Positions 55,619 through 64,000 are shown, counted from the first letter of the stretch. The stretch: DNA of 64,000 bases from Rhodospirillaceae bacterium UBA1479 (GCA_002325375.1 DCRZ01000006.1:4911-68910), one strand, 5' to 3'. Notes: generated by a model not told the origin, from the sequence alone. Translations and numbers: made by a program.

Positions 55619-56698
55619 CTAGCGGGCCGCGGCTAGGTAATCCCGAAACGCGGACAGGAACGATTGCATGGACGCAGGATCGCCCAGGCTGGCCCGAATG
55701 CAGGTGTCGTAGGGCGGCTCAAAGGAGCCCCGGATGTAGATCTTGCGTTCGCGCATGAACGCGACGGCGCCGGATGCCTCGGCATTGGACCGCAGGAAAA
55801 TCATCAGCCCGTTGGTATACTCGCCGCCGTGCCACGGAACGCCCAGTTCGTCCAGGCCGGCCTGCAGGCAGGCGGTGCCTGCCTTCACTTCCCCGACATG
55901 GTCGGCCATGAGGTCTACATGCTTCAGCGCGAACAAGGCCGCCTGCATGGAGAAGGCGTTGGTTTCGACCAGTGACCGGGTCTTGTTGAGATAGGTGATG
56001 TTCTGCGGTTGGCTGATCATATAGCCCAGGCGGATGCCGGCCATGCCCCAGGCCTTTGAGAAGGTCCGCATGACGACGAGATTGTCGAATTCTTCGATCA
56101 GGCCCTTGGCCGTTTCCGCGCCGAAATGGTGGTACGCCTCGTCGATCACGAGGACGATGTCGCGTTCCTTGCAGCGGGCGGCGATGTCGCGAATCTGGTC
56201 AACCGTCAATGCGCTCTCGATCGGCAGGTTCGGGTTGGCGATCGCGACCACGGCAGTGCGGTCGTCGATGGCGTCGACCAGCGCCTGGAAGTCCGGCTTG
56301 TGGTCCTGGCCGTAGCCGAACCTGCGATACTCCAGTTGGAACAGCTCGGCGTAGACCTGATACATGGGATAGGTCGGATCGAGCACGACGACATTGTCGC
56401 CGGGATTGGTCAAGGTTTCGTAGATGAACCTGATGCCTTCGGTGATGCCCTGGGTCAGGTAAAGATGATCGCGCGGCACGCCTTCATGGTCGGCGATGGC
56501 CTCATACAGGACGCCCATGTCGGGGGTGACATGCAGGATGCTTGGCGGCATCTCCTTCCACAGGGCGTCGAGGACGCTGTTGGAGGCATTGCAGACGCGT
56601 TCATTGCGGTCGAGGCGAAGGCCTTCGACCAGATCGCGGCCGGTTGACGTCTGATAGCGGCGCATCGCCACGATGTGGGGTTTGAAGCGGGTCTTCAC
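55619..56698 (-). CDS. HisC-like PLP aminotransferase
   Basis: 359-aa class I/II aminotransferase closest in pattern to histidinol-phosphate transaminases. It has LRLDRNERVCNAS, VLDPTYPMYQVYAE, VIDEAYHHFGAE and the PLP lysine in RTFSKAWGMAGIRLGY, with C-terminal IRASLGDP. The ordinary his operon is not near, so it probably aminates a locus-specific substrate. Upstream is a radical SAM gene and downstream a GNAT, a possible oxidise-aminate-acetylate series. Confidence 0.85.
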   Translation of the reverse strand: MKTRFKPHIVAMRRYQTSTGRDLVEGLRLDRNERVCNASNSVLDALWKEMPPSILHVTPDMGVLYEAIADHEGVPRDHLYLTQGITEGIRFIYETLTNPGDNVVVLDPTYPMYQVYAELFQLEYRRFGYGQDHKPDFQALVDAIDDRTAVVAIANPNLPIESALTVDQIRDIAARCKERDIVLVIDEAYHHFGAETAKGLIEEFDNLVVMRTFSKAWGMAGIRLGYMISQPQNITYLNKTRSLVETNAFSMQAALFALKHVDLMADHVGEVKAGTACLQAGLDELGVPWHGGEYTNGLMIFLRSNAEASGAVAFMRERKIYIRGSFEPPYDTCIRASLGDPASMQSFLSAFRDYLAAAR

Positions 56699-56750
56699 GG
56701 ATGTGTTCCTGGATGAGGGATGAGGTGGCCGAAGGGGCTGGCGGCGATGT

Positions 56751-57737
56751 TTATCGGCGGGGCGGTTTCACGGGGGGATCGAAGTACGTCGGCAACAGGG
56801 GCGTGTAGGGCCGGTCGGTGTTGTTGATGCAGTTGTCGCAGATCGACCCCTCGGTGCGGCCTTCGAGATGGCGGCGGCGCCAGTCCTGATAGGTCGCGTT
56901 GTGCCAGGCCTCGACAAGGGACGTTTCGTTCAGATCGGCGACCACCAGGGCCTTGTGATAGTCGAGCACGCAACCCGACAGGTACCCCTCCGGCGTGATG
57001 GTAAAGCTCGAGAACGGCTGGAAGCAGACCCCCTTGTGGCCTCGGCCGCGGATGTTGTTTGCTTCGATGATGCCGATCTCGTTGTTTTCGGGCATGGTCC
57101 CGCAGGAGTTGGTCAGCAGATGGGGATCCCATTCGTCGATGTAGGGCTTGACCAGCTGGTGCAGGGCCTTGACCTCGTCGACGGTGACGGCGGTCTGTAC
57201 CATGGTGACATAGATCTTGAACGTTCGCCCGCTTTCCTTGCGGTAGTCCGCGATCCATTTCAGGTTCGCCATCACCCGGTCGAAATCGTCCTTGCCGTGG
57301 ACGTGGCGGTAGGATTCCCGCGTCGCGCCGTGCATCGAAAACTTGATGCTGTCCAGGCCGGCATCAATGACGGCCTTGGCTCGCGCGGGTGTCGCGCCGG
57401 CGCCGTTGGTGGTGATGTAGACGTAGTCGTAACCGATCGCTTTCGCCTCGCTGACGAACTCCGGCAGCCGCTTGGCCAGGAAGGGTTCGCCGGTGGCGTA
57501 GAGTCCGATCTGCCGGGCCCCCGCCTCGTATCCTTCGCGCAGCAGCCGCAACACCAGGGTGGGGTCCATCGCCGTCTTGTTCGCCATGCGCGGGTTCGAG
57601 CAGAACAGGCAGGCGTGGTTGCAATGTGACGTGATGTCGATCAGGAATTCCTTGGGAAACGGCGGCGTGAGGGAATAACTCGCCTGCTTGGCCTCTTCCT
57701 TGCGGTCCTTGATGGATTTGTCTGACACAGAGGTCAT
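56751..57737 (-). CDS. Radical SAM/SPASM-type enzyme
   Basis: 328 aa. The radical SAM cluster is CNHACLFC (Cys 39, 43, 46 from the ATG at 57737). The middle has ATGEPFLAKR (GGEP-like) and SMHGATRESYRHVHG. The C-terminal part has CFQPFSSFTITPEGYLSGC and SICDNCINN, a SPASM-like auxiliary cluster region. Such enzymes oxidise or rearrange sugars, peptides or nucleosides; the substrate is unknown. The gap of 87 bases to the next gene upstream contains no clear promoter. Confidence 0.88.
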   Translation of the reverse strand: MTSVSDKSIKDRKEEAKQASYSLTPPFPKEFLIDITSHCNHACLFCSNPRMANKTAMDPTLVLRLLREGYEAGARQIGLYATGEPFLAKRLPEFVSEAKAIGYDYVYITTNGAGATPARAKAVIDAGLDSIKFSMHGATRESYRHVHGKDDFDRVMANLKWIADYRKESGRTFKIYVTMVQTAVTVDEVKALHQLVKPYIDEWDPHLLTNSCGTMPENNEIGIIEANNIRGRGHKGVCFQPFSSFTITPEGYLSGCVLDYHKALVVADLNETSLVEAWHNATYQDWRRRHLEGRTEGSICDNCINNTDRPYTPLLPTYFDPPVKPPRR

Positions 57738-57824
57738 TTTTGGTCTGCCCAATCTTTGCTGTCCGTCAAGCGCCGTTCATATCGTGCGGACGGTATTTCG
57801 CCAAGAGACTCCATTTTAGTACCC

Positions 57825-59942
57825 TTAATTCCGGCAGACTTCGAGCCTGGAGGTCGTCGCCGATTTGTAATCCCATTCGAATGACCGCCATACGGAAACG
57901 TCAGTCTTGTCGTTCGTGAAGGGCGCTTGCCGCATCGACAAAGGAAATATCTCGGGATTCAGGAACAAGATGTCCAGTCCCTTCTCCGACCCCGGGTCGA
58001 CGGTGGCCAAGATTGAAAAGAGGTCGGGGTTCCGCCCGCTGTGGCCGTTAATTCGGCAGGGCGTGTCCATGGCGGTGATTCGGGGCTGGGACGCCGTTTC
58101 AGGGGTCGCTCGGGCCGGTGTGCCTGCGCTATGCCGCCGGACCTCGATGGAATGAAGGCGTGCGGGCCCGCTCGTAACGACGAGGGAACTGCGTATTCTC
58201 GTATTCTCCAGCGTGAACTCCGCCTGTCGCGGCCCGGTGAAGGCCACTTGCACCGAGGCGCCGTCGATGCTGACCGCGGTCTCGCTTGGCACCGGAGCGG
58301 GGCCGGCATCGGCAAACCGGAGGACGACCCGTAGCGGGCGGGGTGCCGCGCCGTACTTGTCCATCGCTGGAAGGTTGAGCGAATAGGCATCCTGAGCAGC
58401 ATAGGGAATGACCGCGGCGCGGATGACAAGGTCGCTGTCCAGATCCAGAAAGTAGCGGGTGAACAAATTGCGGTCGCGCGTCAGGATCGCGGTTCTCTTC
58501 GACCTGGACGGATAGAACCCCTGTTCGAAAAACTCGAAGGATTTTCCCTGTTCATTGGAAAACGACTGGATATACATATTCTTGTATAACATCGTGTTGA
58601 TGCTCTCGTAGTGCGTGAGGGGAGCTTGTCCGTTGAACACTTTGTTGCCGTACCAAAACGCTACAGGGTGCAGCTGCACGCGAGCGCCGGGAAGCTGGAT
58701 CAGGACGAAATCGTCCGACGGCCCGCCGGTCGCCTCATAGGCGGCCGTCTGGTCGAGAAACCGCATGCGATTGTACCATTCGGCGTCCTCGAACACGTAT
58801 TCTTTCGTGGCAAGGAACAGTCCGCCGAGTCCGAGCAGCAGTGCCACCTGTGCGGGAAACTGTCCGCCGCCGCGTATGCGGGCAATCGCCGCGGCTAGGA
58901 TTTCAGCGACGACCATGACGTAGATGATTCCGGCAAACGACCACATCCCGGACTGGACGCGGCCCGTGTAGGCAATCGCCATGACCTGAAGAATCAGGCC
59001 GACGGACAACATGATTGCCTGTCCCTTGAGCAGCCGGGCCTTGAACGCGGCGAGCAGCGCCGTGATGTAGGCCAAGCCCAATCCCATCGCTGCGTAGGGG
59101 CTTATCTGATAGGCGAGCTTGAAAACGCCGAAATTCCACTCGGAGAAAATGATGAACGCCCGCAGGACATATTGCACGGGGTCCGCCATCTCCCCGGTGC
59201 GCGACGCGGGCAGCGGAATTCCGTACTGCCACGTGTGAAGCACGAGGTAAGGGACCAACGACAAGGCGAGAACGCCGCCGATGATTGCAACGGCCGTCAG
59301 GCGTCGCCGCGGCGCGATTGATCCGCTCGCGGCGTAATGGGCGACGACATAGCCGGCGGCGAGGGGCAGGAACGCAAAACCGGTCTCGAACGAAAGCAGG
59401 GCCAGGGTCGACAGCCCGCCCAGGGTAATCAGATAACCAAGGCGGCCCGTGTCGATATAGCGCTTCAAGGCCGTCAACGACCAAAGCGACAGGATTATCG
59501 ACAGGTTAAACGTCGGAAACAGCGCGTTTGTCCAGAGCAGGGGAACGTTGAGGACAAGCAGGACGGCGAAAAGCAGGGTGTTGGCCCCGGCTGCGAACAG
59601 CGTTCTATAGGCGACGACCGCGCTTGCCAGGATCACGACATATTCGATCCGGGTCGCGATATTGATGGTCGTATGCGGCGTGCTGCCGAACAGCGTCAGA
59701 AGGTAGGTATAGAAATGGAAGACCGGGGACATGTGGTCCTCGGCCATGAAACTGGCGGTCGAAAGCTTCAGCATACCTGCCAGCGAAGCCTGTGACATGG
59801 CTTCGGCGATCGGCCAGGAGTAAACGATCTCGTCGGTTCCCCATGGCGTCGGGAAATCGGCCGACCAGTAGATGACCGCGCAGACGAAGGCACAGAGCAT
59901 GACGACGATGGCGGCCGCCAGCAGGGGCTGGGCGTTTGGCAT
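57825..59942 (-). CDS. GT-C-type membrane glycosyltransferase with periplasmic tail
   Basis: 705 aa. About eleven hydrophobic segments fill residues 10-400; after the first, the loop PTPWGTDEIVYSWPIAEAM carries the acidic pair typical of GT-C enzymes. The last ~300 residues look soluble and periplasmic (beta-rich, ending in WRSFEWDYKSATTSRLEVCRN). With the GtrB- and GtrA-like genes it would be the acceptor-specific transferase of a GtrABC set. I prefer ATG 59942; a TTG at 59990 would overlap the GtrB-like gene by 11 bases. No strong ribosome site decides it. Confidence 0.7.
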   Translation of the reverse strand: MPNAQPLLAAAIVVMLCAFVCAVIYWSADFPTPWGTDEIVYSWPIAEAMSQASLAGMLKLSTASFMAEDHMSPVFHFYTYLLTLFGSTPHTTINIATRIEYVVILASAVVAYRTLFAAGANTLLFAVLLVLNVPLLWTNALFPTFNLSIILSLWSLTALKRYIDTGRLGYLITLGGLSTLALLSFETGFAFLPLAAGYVVAHYAASGSIAPRRRLTAVAIIGGVLALSLVPYLVLHTWQYGIPLPASRTGEMADPVQYVLRAFIIFSEWNFGVFKLAYQISPYAAMGLGLAYITALLAAFKARLLKGQAIMLSVGLILQVMAIAYTGRVQSGMWSFAGIIYVMVVAEILAAAIARIRGGGQFPAQVALLLGLGGLFLATKEYVFEDAEWYNRMRFLDQTAAYEATGGPSDDFVLIQLPGARVQLHPVAFWYGNKVFNGQAPLTHYESINTMLYKNMYIQSFSNEQGKSFEFFEQGFYPSRSKRTAILTRDRNLFTRYFLDLDSDLVIRAAVIPYAAQDAYSLNLPAMDKYGAAPRPLRVVLRFADAGPAPVPSETAVSIDGASVQVAFTGPRQAEFTLENTRIRSSLVVTSGPARLHSIEVRRHSAGTPARATPETASQPRITAMDTPCRINGHSGRNPDLFSILATVDPGSEKGLDILFLNPEIFPLSMRQAPFTNDKTDVSVWRSFEWDYKSATTSRLEVCRN

Positions 59943-59979
59943 CGACGCGCCGCGAACCGCGGCCACGGAACCGCTGTCG

Positions 59980-60924
59980 TTATTTTTCAATATTGATGGT
60001 TTCCCGTTCGATCACCTGAGCGCCCCGCCGCACCTGTTGATGGATGGCGGCGACGTATTCGCCAAGCAGGCCGATGAAGAACAGCTGCACTCCCGAGAAG
60101 AAGAACAGTGCGACGATCAGGGTCGCGATGCCGGCGGGCGCGGTGTCGTTGATCAGGTTGAGGACCAGTTGGATCGTCCCGTAGGCGAGGCTTAGGATCG
60201 CCAGGACGAAGCCGACCAGGGCGCCCACGCGAAGCGGGGCGCTGGTAAACGAAATGACGCCGTTCAGGCCCTGGTCTATCAGGTTGATCAGTCTGTTCTT
60301 GGAGAATCCGTCGTGCCGTTCCCGCCATTGGTAGGGCACGGTCGCGGTCTCGTTGGCGAAGCCGATGTCGGCGATCAGTCCGCGGATATAGGGGTAGTGA
60401 TCGCTTCGCTGTAACAGGGCGTCAAGCACCTGGCGGTCCAGTAGTTGGAACTCCGCCGTGTCCACGGGAATGTCGATGTCGGCAAGACGATGCAGGAAAC
60501 GATAGTAGGCGCGCCGAACCGTGCGCATCACAAAGCCTTCCGCTCTGGACACGCGCTTGCCGCGGACGATCTTTTTACCGTCCTGCCAAAGACGGACGAA
60601 CTGGGGAATCAACTCGGGCGGGTCCTGCATGTCGACGGGCAACATGACGAGAACCGCGTCGCCGGTCGCCGACCTCAGGGCGTTGAACGTCGACCGGAAA
60701 GGCCCGTAATTGCGGGAGTTGAGGATCACCTTGACGCGGTAGTCGTCCGCCGCCAGCCGGCGCAGAATATCGAGCGTGCCATCCGTCGAATAGTTGTCGA
60801 CGAAGATGTGTTCATAGTCGAGACCGGGAAGCTCCTGCTCCATGATCCCACGAACGCGTTCGCAACAGGCGGCAACGTTCAGCTCTTCGTTGAAGCAGGG
60901 GGAAACGATACTGATCTTGGTCAT
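59980..60924 (-). CDS. GtrB-like undecaprenyl-phosphate glycosyltransferase (GT2)
   Basis: 314-aa membrane-anchored GT2 enzyme. The N-terminal domain has ISIVSPCFNEELNVAACCERV, EHIFVDNYSTDGTLDIL and LVMLPVDMQDPPELIPQF (DXD-like), and two membrane spans follow at about 230-250 and 265-290. This is the DPM1/GtrB layout that links a sugar to undecaprenyl phosphate on the cytoplasmic side. Overlap with the GtrA-like gene is ATGA. Confidence 0.92.
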   Translation of the reverse strand: MTKISIVSPCFNEELNVAACCERVRGIMEQELPGLDYEHIFVDNYSTDGTLDILRRLAADDYRVKVILNSRNYGPFRSTFNALRSATGDAVLVMLPVDMQDPPELIPQFVRLWQDGKKIVRGKRVSRAEGFVMRTVRRAYYRFLHRLADIDIPVDTAEFQLLDRQVLDALLQRSDHYPYIRGLIADIGFANETATVPYQWRERHDGFSKNRLINLIDQGLNGVISFTSAPLRVGALVGFVLAILSLAYGTIQLVLNLINDTAPAGIATLIVALFFFSGVQLFFIGLLGEYVAAIHQQVRRGAQVIERETINIEK

Positions 60925-61316
60925 GATGGCGCCTTCTTAAACTGATTTTCGGCCGGAGGGCTGAATACGAAGCGGCGTTGGCCCAGATACAACGCGATCA
61001 CCAGGGGTGGCATCACCAGGGCCTGGGCCGCATAGGCTGACAGACCGAACGCGCGCGCGCTTTCCAGCAGCCCGGCATTCACCGCGAAGTATACGACATA
61101 GAGCAACACGAAGCGCCGGAACCTGGAGGGATCTTTATGGCCGAACACGATCCTGCCGGTAGAGAAGAAATTGAAGCATACGCCCAGCACCGTCGCGAGG
61201 GTCAGCGCGATGAGCGGCGCGAGCCCCACGTATAGAAACGCGCAGAACAGTCCATATCCGACAAGCGTGTTCACCGCGCCTACAATCAGGAAGCGGACGA
61301 AGGCGATTTTAATCAA
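60921..61316 (-). CDS. GtrA-family flippase-like protein
   Basis: 131 aa with four membrane spans. It starts IKIAFVRFLIVGAVNTLVGYGLFCAFLYVGLAP, the GtrA/DPMS family N-terminus, and has GVCFNFFSTGRIVFGH. GtrA proteins are thought to flip undecaprenyl-phosphate sugars to the periplasm. It lies 33 bases after the transketolase gene and overlaps the GtrB-like gene by four bases. Confidence 0.92.
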   Translation of the reverse strand: MIKIAFVRFLIVGAVNTLVGYGLFCAFLYVGLAPLIALTLATVLGVCFNFFSTGRIVFGHKDPSRFRRFVLLYVVYFAVNAGLLESARAFGLSAYAAQALVMPPLVIALYLGQRRFVFSPPAENQFKKAPS

Positions 61317-61349
61317 GGACGGGAACTCCTGTACATTCGTGCCGCATCG

Positions 61350-62273
61350 TTAACGTTCTTCCAGCTTCGCCCGGATGCGCGCCGCAATCGCGTGACCATT
61401 GATGCCGTTGATATTTCGCAGGTAATCCTGAGAGCCGACGATCGTCCGGTTCTTGTGGTCGATGCCAAGCCGAAGCAGCGGCACGCTGGCGCCCGCGTCG
61501 GCCAGCGTTTCCGCGACCGTGGAACCCAATCCTCCGAAGGTTACATGCTCTTCGACGGTGACCACCAAGCTGGTCCCGTTCAACAGGGCACAGAAGGCGT
61601 CGACGTCGAACGGCTTGATGATTGGCGTGCTGACGGCGCTGGCGTTGATCCCCGCTTCGAAGAGCAGGTTCGCAGCGGTCAGGGCTTCTCCAGCCACCGG
61701 GCCGCTGGCGAGGATCAGAACGGCCCCCTCGCGCTCGTCGAGGCGATGGAAGCTGGCCAGTTCGTCGATTTCTGCCCGATGCAATTGCGGTTCCCGCCCA
61801 CGCGCCAGCCGGACGTATCCGGGGCCCTTGCGGGCCAACATGTAGTCCGCTGCGGCGGCCGCTTCAGCGGCATCGGCGGGAACGGCGACATGCATGCCGG
61901 GAAGCATTCGGGTGAAACCGACGTCTTCGGAACCGTGATGAGAATATCCCTGTGCGCCATAAGCGAAGCCGCCACCGACGGCGACGACCGTCACGTCCAG
62001 TTCATGGTAGCAGACGTCATTGCGGATTTGCTCGAGACAGCGGGTCACGGCGAAATTGACGATCGAGTAAGTGAAGACCTTGTATCCCGATAGCGCCAGC
62101 CCGGCCGCGATCCCGACCATGTTCTGTTCCGCGACGCCGACATTCACGAACCGGTCGGGATGACGCTCGGCGAAGGCCTCAAGGACCGAATAACCGAGGT
62201 CCCCGCACAGCAGGAATATCCGGCTGTCCGTTTCCGCCGCGTCGGTCAGGCGTTCGATGAAGGTGTTTCTCAT
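61350..62273 (-). CDS. Transketolase, C-terminal (pyrimidine and C) subunit
   Basis: 307 aa equal to the second half of transketolase. The thiamine pyrimidine-binding glutamate lies in FVNVGVAEQNMVGIAAGLA near residue 50; SHHGSEDVGFTRMLPGMHVAVPADAAEA follows; the C-terminal ~120 residues form the third domain. The ATG at 62273 overlaps the other subunit's stop by four bases; a longer frame has no homology. Together they would transfer a two-carbon unit between sugars. Confidence 0.92.
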   Translation of the reverse strand: MRNTFIERLTDAAETDSRIFLLCGDLGYSVLEAFAERHPDRFVNVGVAEQNMVGIAAGLALSGYKVFTYSIVNFAVTRCLEQIRNDVCYHELDVTVVAVGGGFAYGAQGYSHHGSEDVGFTRMLPGMHVAVPADAAEAAAAADYMLARKGPGYVRLARGREPQLHRAEIDELASFHRLDEREGAVLILASGPVAGEALTAANLLFEAGINASAVSTPIIKPFDVDAFCALLNGTSLVVTVEEHVTFGGLGSTVAETLADAGASVPLLRLGIDHKNRTIVGSQDYLRNINGINGHAIAARIRAKLEER

Positions 62274-63088
62274 GCGTCCAGTTCCGCCAGCGCCGCCGCC
62301 AGCTGCGCGGTGTCCGGCGACTTGTAGTGCCAAGCCAGATCATTCTCCATGAAACTGACCCCTTTGCCTTTCACCGTGTGGGCGATCAGCGCGCGGGGCG
62401 CCCCTGCAGAGCGTCCTCCGTCCGCCAATGCCGCCGCGATGGCCGCGTGATCATGGCCGTCGATCTCCTGTACATCCCAGTTCGCCGCGCGCCACTTGTC
62501 TGCCAAGGGGTCCAGGCAGAGCACGTCGGTGACGGCACCGAAGCTCTGGATCTTGTTGAAATCGATGATCGCGGTAAGCTGCCCGAGCTTGTGGTGGCCG
62601 GCGAACAGCGCGGCCTCCCAAATCGACCCCTCGTCCAACTCGCCGTCGGAAAGGATCACGACCGTGCGCGACTCGGGACATGTCCGTTGCGCGCCCATGG
62701 CAAGTCCGCATCCGATCGACAGGCCGTGCCCAAGCGACCCGGTCGACACCTCGACGCCCGGAACGCCGGTCGAGGAAACGTGGCCTGCCAGGGGCTGCCC
62801 GTCTTCGCAATAGCCGTCGAGCCAGGAGTCGGGGAAAAACCCGACCTTGCTCAGGACGGCATAGACCGCGGCGGCGGCATGGCCCTTGCTGACGACCAAG
62901 CGGTCGCGGTCCGCCCATGCGGGATCGTCGGGCCGCACACGCAGCCAGCCGCCGTACAGCACGGCCAGGATATCGGCCATGGAAAAGCAGCCCCCCACAT
63001 GCGACGCATTCGCGCGGTGAACCATTCCCAGGACGGCGCGACGGACCTCCTTGGCCAGAGTGGCCGGGTTCGACATGTCAGTTGGCAC
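62270..63088 (-). CDS. Transketolase, N-terminal (thiamine diphosphate) subunit
   Basis: 272 aa equal to the first half of transketolase. Motifs include RANASHVGGCFSMADILAVLY, DRLVVSKGHAAAAVYAVL, TGSLGHGLSIGCGLAMG and the ThDP motif LSDGELDEGSIWEAALFAGHHKLGQLTAIIDFNKIQ. I start it at GTG 63088, which has AGGAA five bases upstream and overlaps the upstream epimerase gene by 11 bases; ATG 63076 is the alternative but has poor spacing. Split transketolases are common in secondary or glycan loci. Confidence 0.9.
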   Translation of the reverse strand: MPTDMSNPATLAKEVRRAVLGMVHRANASHVGGCFSMADILAVLYGGWLRVRPDDPAWADRDRLVVSKGHAAAAVYAVLSKVGFFPDSWLDGYCEDGQPLAGHVSSTGVPGVEVSTGSLGHGLSIGCGLAMGAQRTCPESRTVVILSDGELDEGSIWEAALFAGHHKLGQLTAIIDFNKIQSFGAVTDVLCLDPLADKWRAANWDVQEIDGHDHAAIAAALADGGRSAGAPRALIAHTVKGKGVSFMENDLAWHYKSPDTAQLAAALAELDA

Positions 63089-64000
63089 GGTTGTTCCTCG
63101 GTTCGTTCGTTTTCATCAAGGCACGCCGTCCTTCGACGGCATTCCGCAGACCGGTCTCCAGATCGATTTCCGGCGACCAGGACGCTGCTTTCCGCAGCTG
63201 TGTGATATCCGCTTCCAGATGCATGACTTGGTCATCGCGGTAGGGAATCAGGCCGAACCCGAGTTCCAGATCCGGGTCAATGGTATCCCGCACGAAAGTT
63301 ACGACATCCCGCAGCGGCGTGGCGGCGCCGAACCCCAGGTTGAAGGTGCCTTGCGCGCCGTGCGTCAGTGCGGCAAGCACCGCGTCGGCCACGTCGTAGA
63401 CGTGGATATAATCCCACAACTGTTCGCACTTCGTCAGGGACGGCGTGCCTCCCCGGAGAAGCTCGTCGATGACATAGGACAGCATCCAGGCATCATCGTC
63501 ATCGGGCCCGTAGGATGAAAACAGCCGGAGCCAAGCGAACCCGCAGCTTGCCATGTCCGCAACGTCGGCCAGGCATTTCCCTGTGGTCAGTTTAGCCGCG
63601 CCGTACAGGGTGGTCGGCTGCGTCGCGTGGTCTTCGGACACACGCGCCTGGGCCTGGCCGTACTCGGCCTGGGAGCCCATGCCCAGGAAATAGTCGACGC
63701 CAAGATCGATTCCCATCCGAATCAGGCGCACCGACTGATCTATATTGGCAATCTGGAACAGGTCGTTGCGGAACCGTCCGCCGACGCCGGCCCAAGCAAA
63801 GTGAAGGATCGCCTGCGGTCGGAAATCCGCGAACGCCTCCGCCGTGTCGTCCAGGTTTTCCAGGCTGCCCTCGATGACGCGCGTCCGGTCGATCACGTCG
63901 TCAAGCCGCCGTGCGGATCGCGGGTTGCGCAAGATCAGGGCGACGTCATGCCCTTCTTTTACCAGCAGCCTGGTGACGTGGCTTCCTACGAACCCGGAGC
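63078..64000 (-). CDS. NAD-dependent epimerase/dehydratase, 5' end outside the window
   Basis: Partial: the frame stays open to the right edge, so the start is not visible. The edge sequence encodes GFVGSHVTRLLVKEGHDVALILRNP, the end of a Rossmann GxxGxxG motif. Inside are the catalytic LYGAAKL (Tyr and Lys kept) and LFSSYGPDDDDAWMLSYV. About 306 residues are seen. It is probably a nucleotide-sugar 4,6-dehydratase, epimerase or reductase feeding locus B. Confidence 0.85.
   Translation of the reverse strand, partial: SGFVGSHVTRLLVKEGHDVALILRNPRSARRLDDVIDRTRVIEGSLENLDDTAEAFADFRPQAILHFAWAGVGGRFRNDLFQIANIDQSVRLIRMGIDLGVDYFLGMGSQAEYGQAQARVSEDHATQPTTLYGAAKLTTGKCLADVADMASCGFAWLRLFSSYGPDDDDAWMLSYVIDELLRGGTPSLTKCEQLWDYIHVYDVADAVLAALTHGAQGTFNLGFGAATPLRDVVTFVRDTIDPDLELGFGLIPYRDDQVMHLEADITQLRKAASWSPEIDLETGLRNAVEGRRALMKTNEPRNNRAN

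Noticed and set aside
55619..56698. HisC as part of histidine synthesis
   Set aside because: No other histidine gene is nearby and it sits between a radical SAM gene and a GNAT gene in a glycan locus, so a pathway-specific role is more likely.

Overview
The window is GC-rich and reads as chromosomal DNA of an alphaproteobacterium, most likely Rhodospirillales. Supporting signs are the short (~810 aa) FtsK next to lolA and a class I aminotransferase, a glnK-amtB pair, a very large (1621 aa) NAD-glutamate dehydrogenase, a UbiH-type hydroxylase, and frequent ATGA/GTGA gene overlaps. No insertion sequence, phage gene, CRISPR array or clear pseudogene was seen. The assignment is inferred from gene content, not from a database search.

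Layout. (1) 0.2-6.4 kb, minus strand: lolA, ftsK, a DapC-like aminotransferase and the nitrogen operon glnK-amtB, which has a strong terminator and a possible sigma-54 promoter. (2) 6.7-12.6 kb, plus strand: a UbiH-family hydroxylase, a 2OG-Fe(II) oxygenase-like protein, a secreted protein of unknown role, and a soluble fumarate reductase-like flavoprotein/iron-sulfur pair. (3) 12.7-17.1 kb: a homocysteine S-methyltransferase divergent from a TetR regulator with a good candidate operator, then DUF971, Trm112-like, LON-domain and CnoX-like thioredoxin genes, then tRNA-Gly(GCC). (4) 17.2-24.6 kb: a multi-membrane-span protein, NAD-glutamate dehydrogenase and a SIS-domain isomerase. (5) 24.6-44.3 kb, all minus strand: surface-polysaccharide locus A, ending in purH. 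(6) 44.3-64 kb: locus B. It starts with one plus-strand sugar epimerase and is otherwise minus strand, running off the right edge in a second epimerase gene.

Locus A has the parts of a Wzx/Wzy-type O-antigen or capsule system: a WecA/WbpL-like initiating transferase, a WbpM/FlaA1-like dehydratase, a flippase, a putative Wzy polymerase, several glycosyltransferases, and a complete-looking set for UDP-ManNAc3NAcA (a nucleotide-sugar 6-dehydrogenase, a fused WbpB-WbpD oxidase/acetyltransferase, a WbpE-like aminotransferase and a WbpI/WecB-like 2-epimerase). Two AsnB-type amidotransferases suggest that uronic acids in the glycan are amidated.

Locus B is the less familiar part. It combines a divergent KdsB-like cytidylyltransferase, an HpcH/HpaI aldolase, a Gfo/Idh/MocA oxidoreductase, a HAD phosphatase, a 2-hydroxyacid dehydrogenase, a two-subunit transketolase, a SPASM radical SAM protein, a HisC-like aminotransferase, a large GNAT protein, an FkbM methyltransferase and a GtrA/GtrB/GT-C glycosylation module. 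The best reading is a pathway for an unusual CMP-activated acidic sugar or sugar-like acid, made by an aldolase route and attached to a surface glycan. It is the main candidate for an undescribed system here; the chemistry is inferred from families only.
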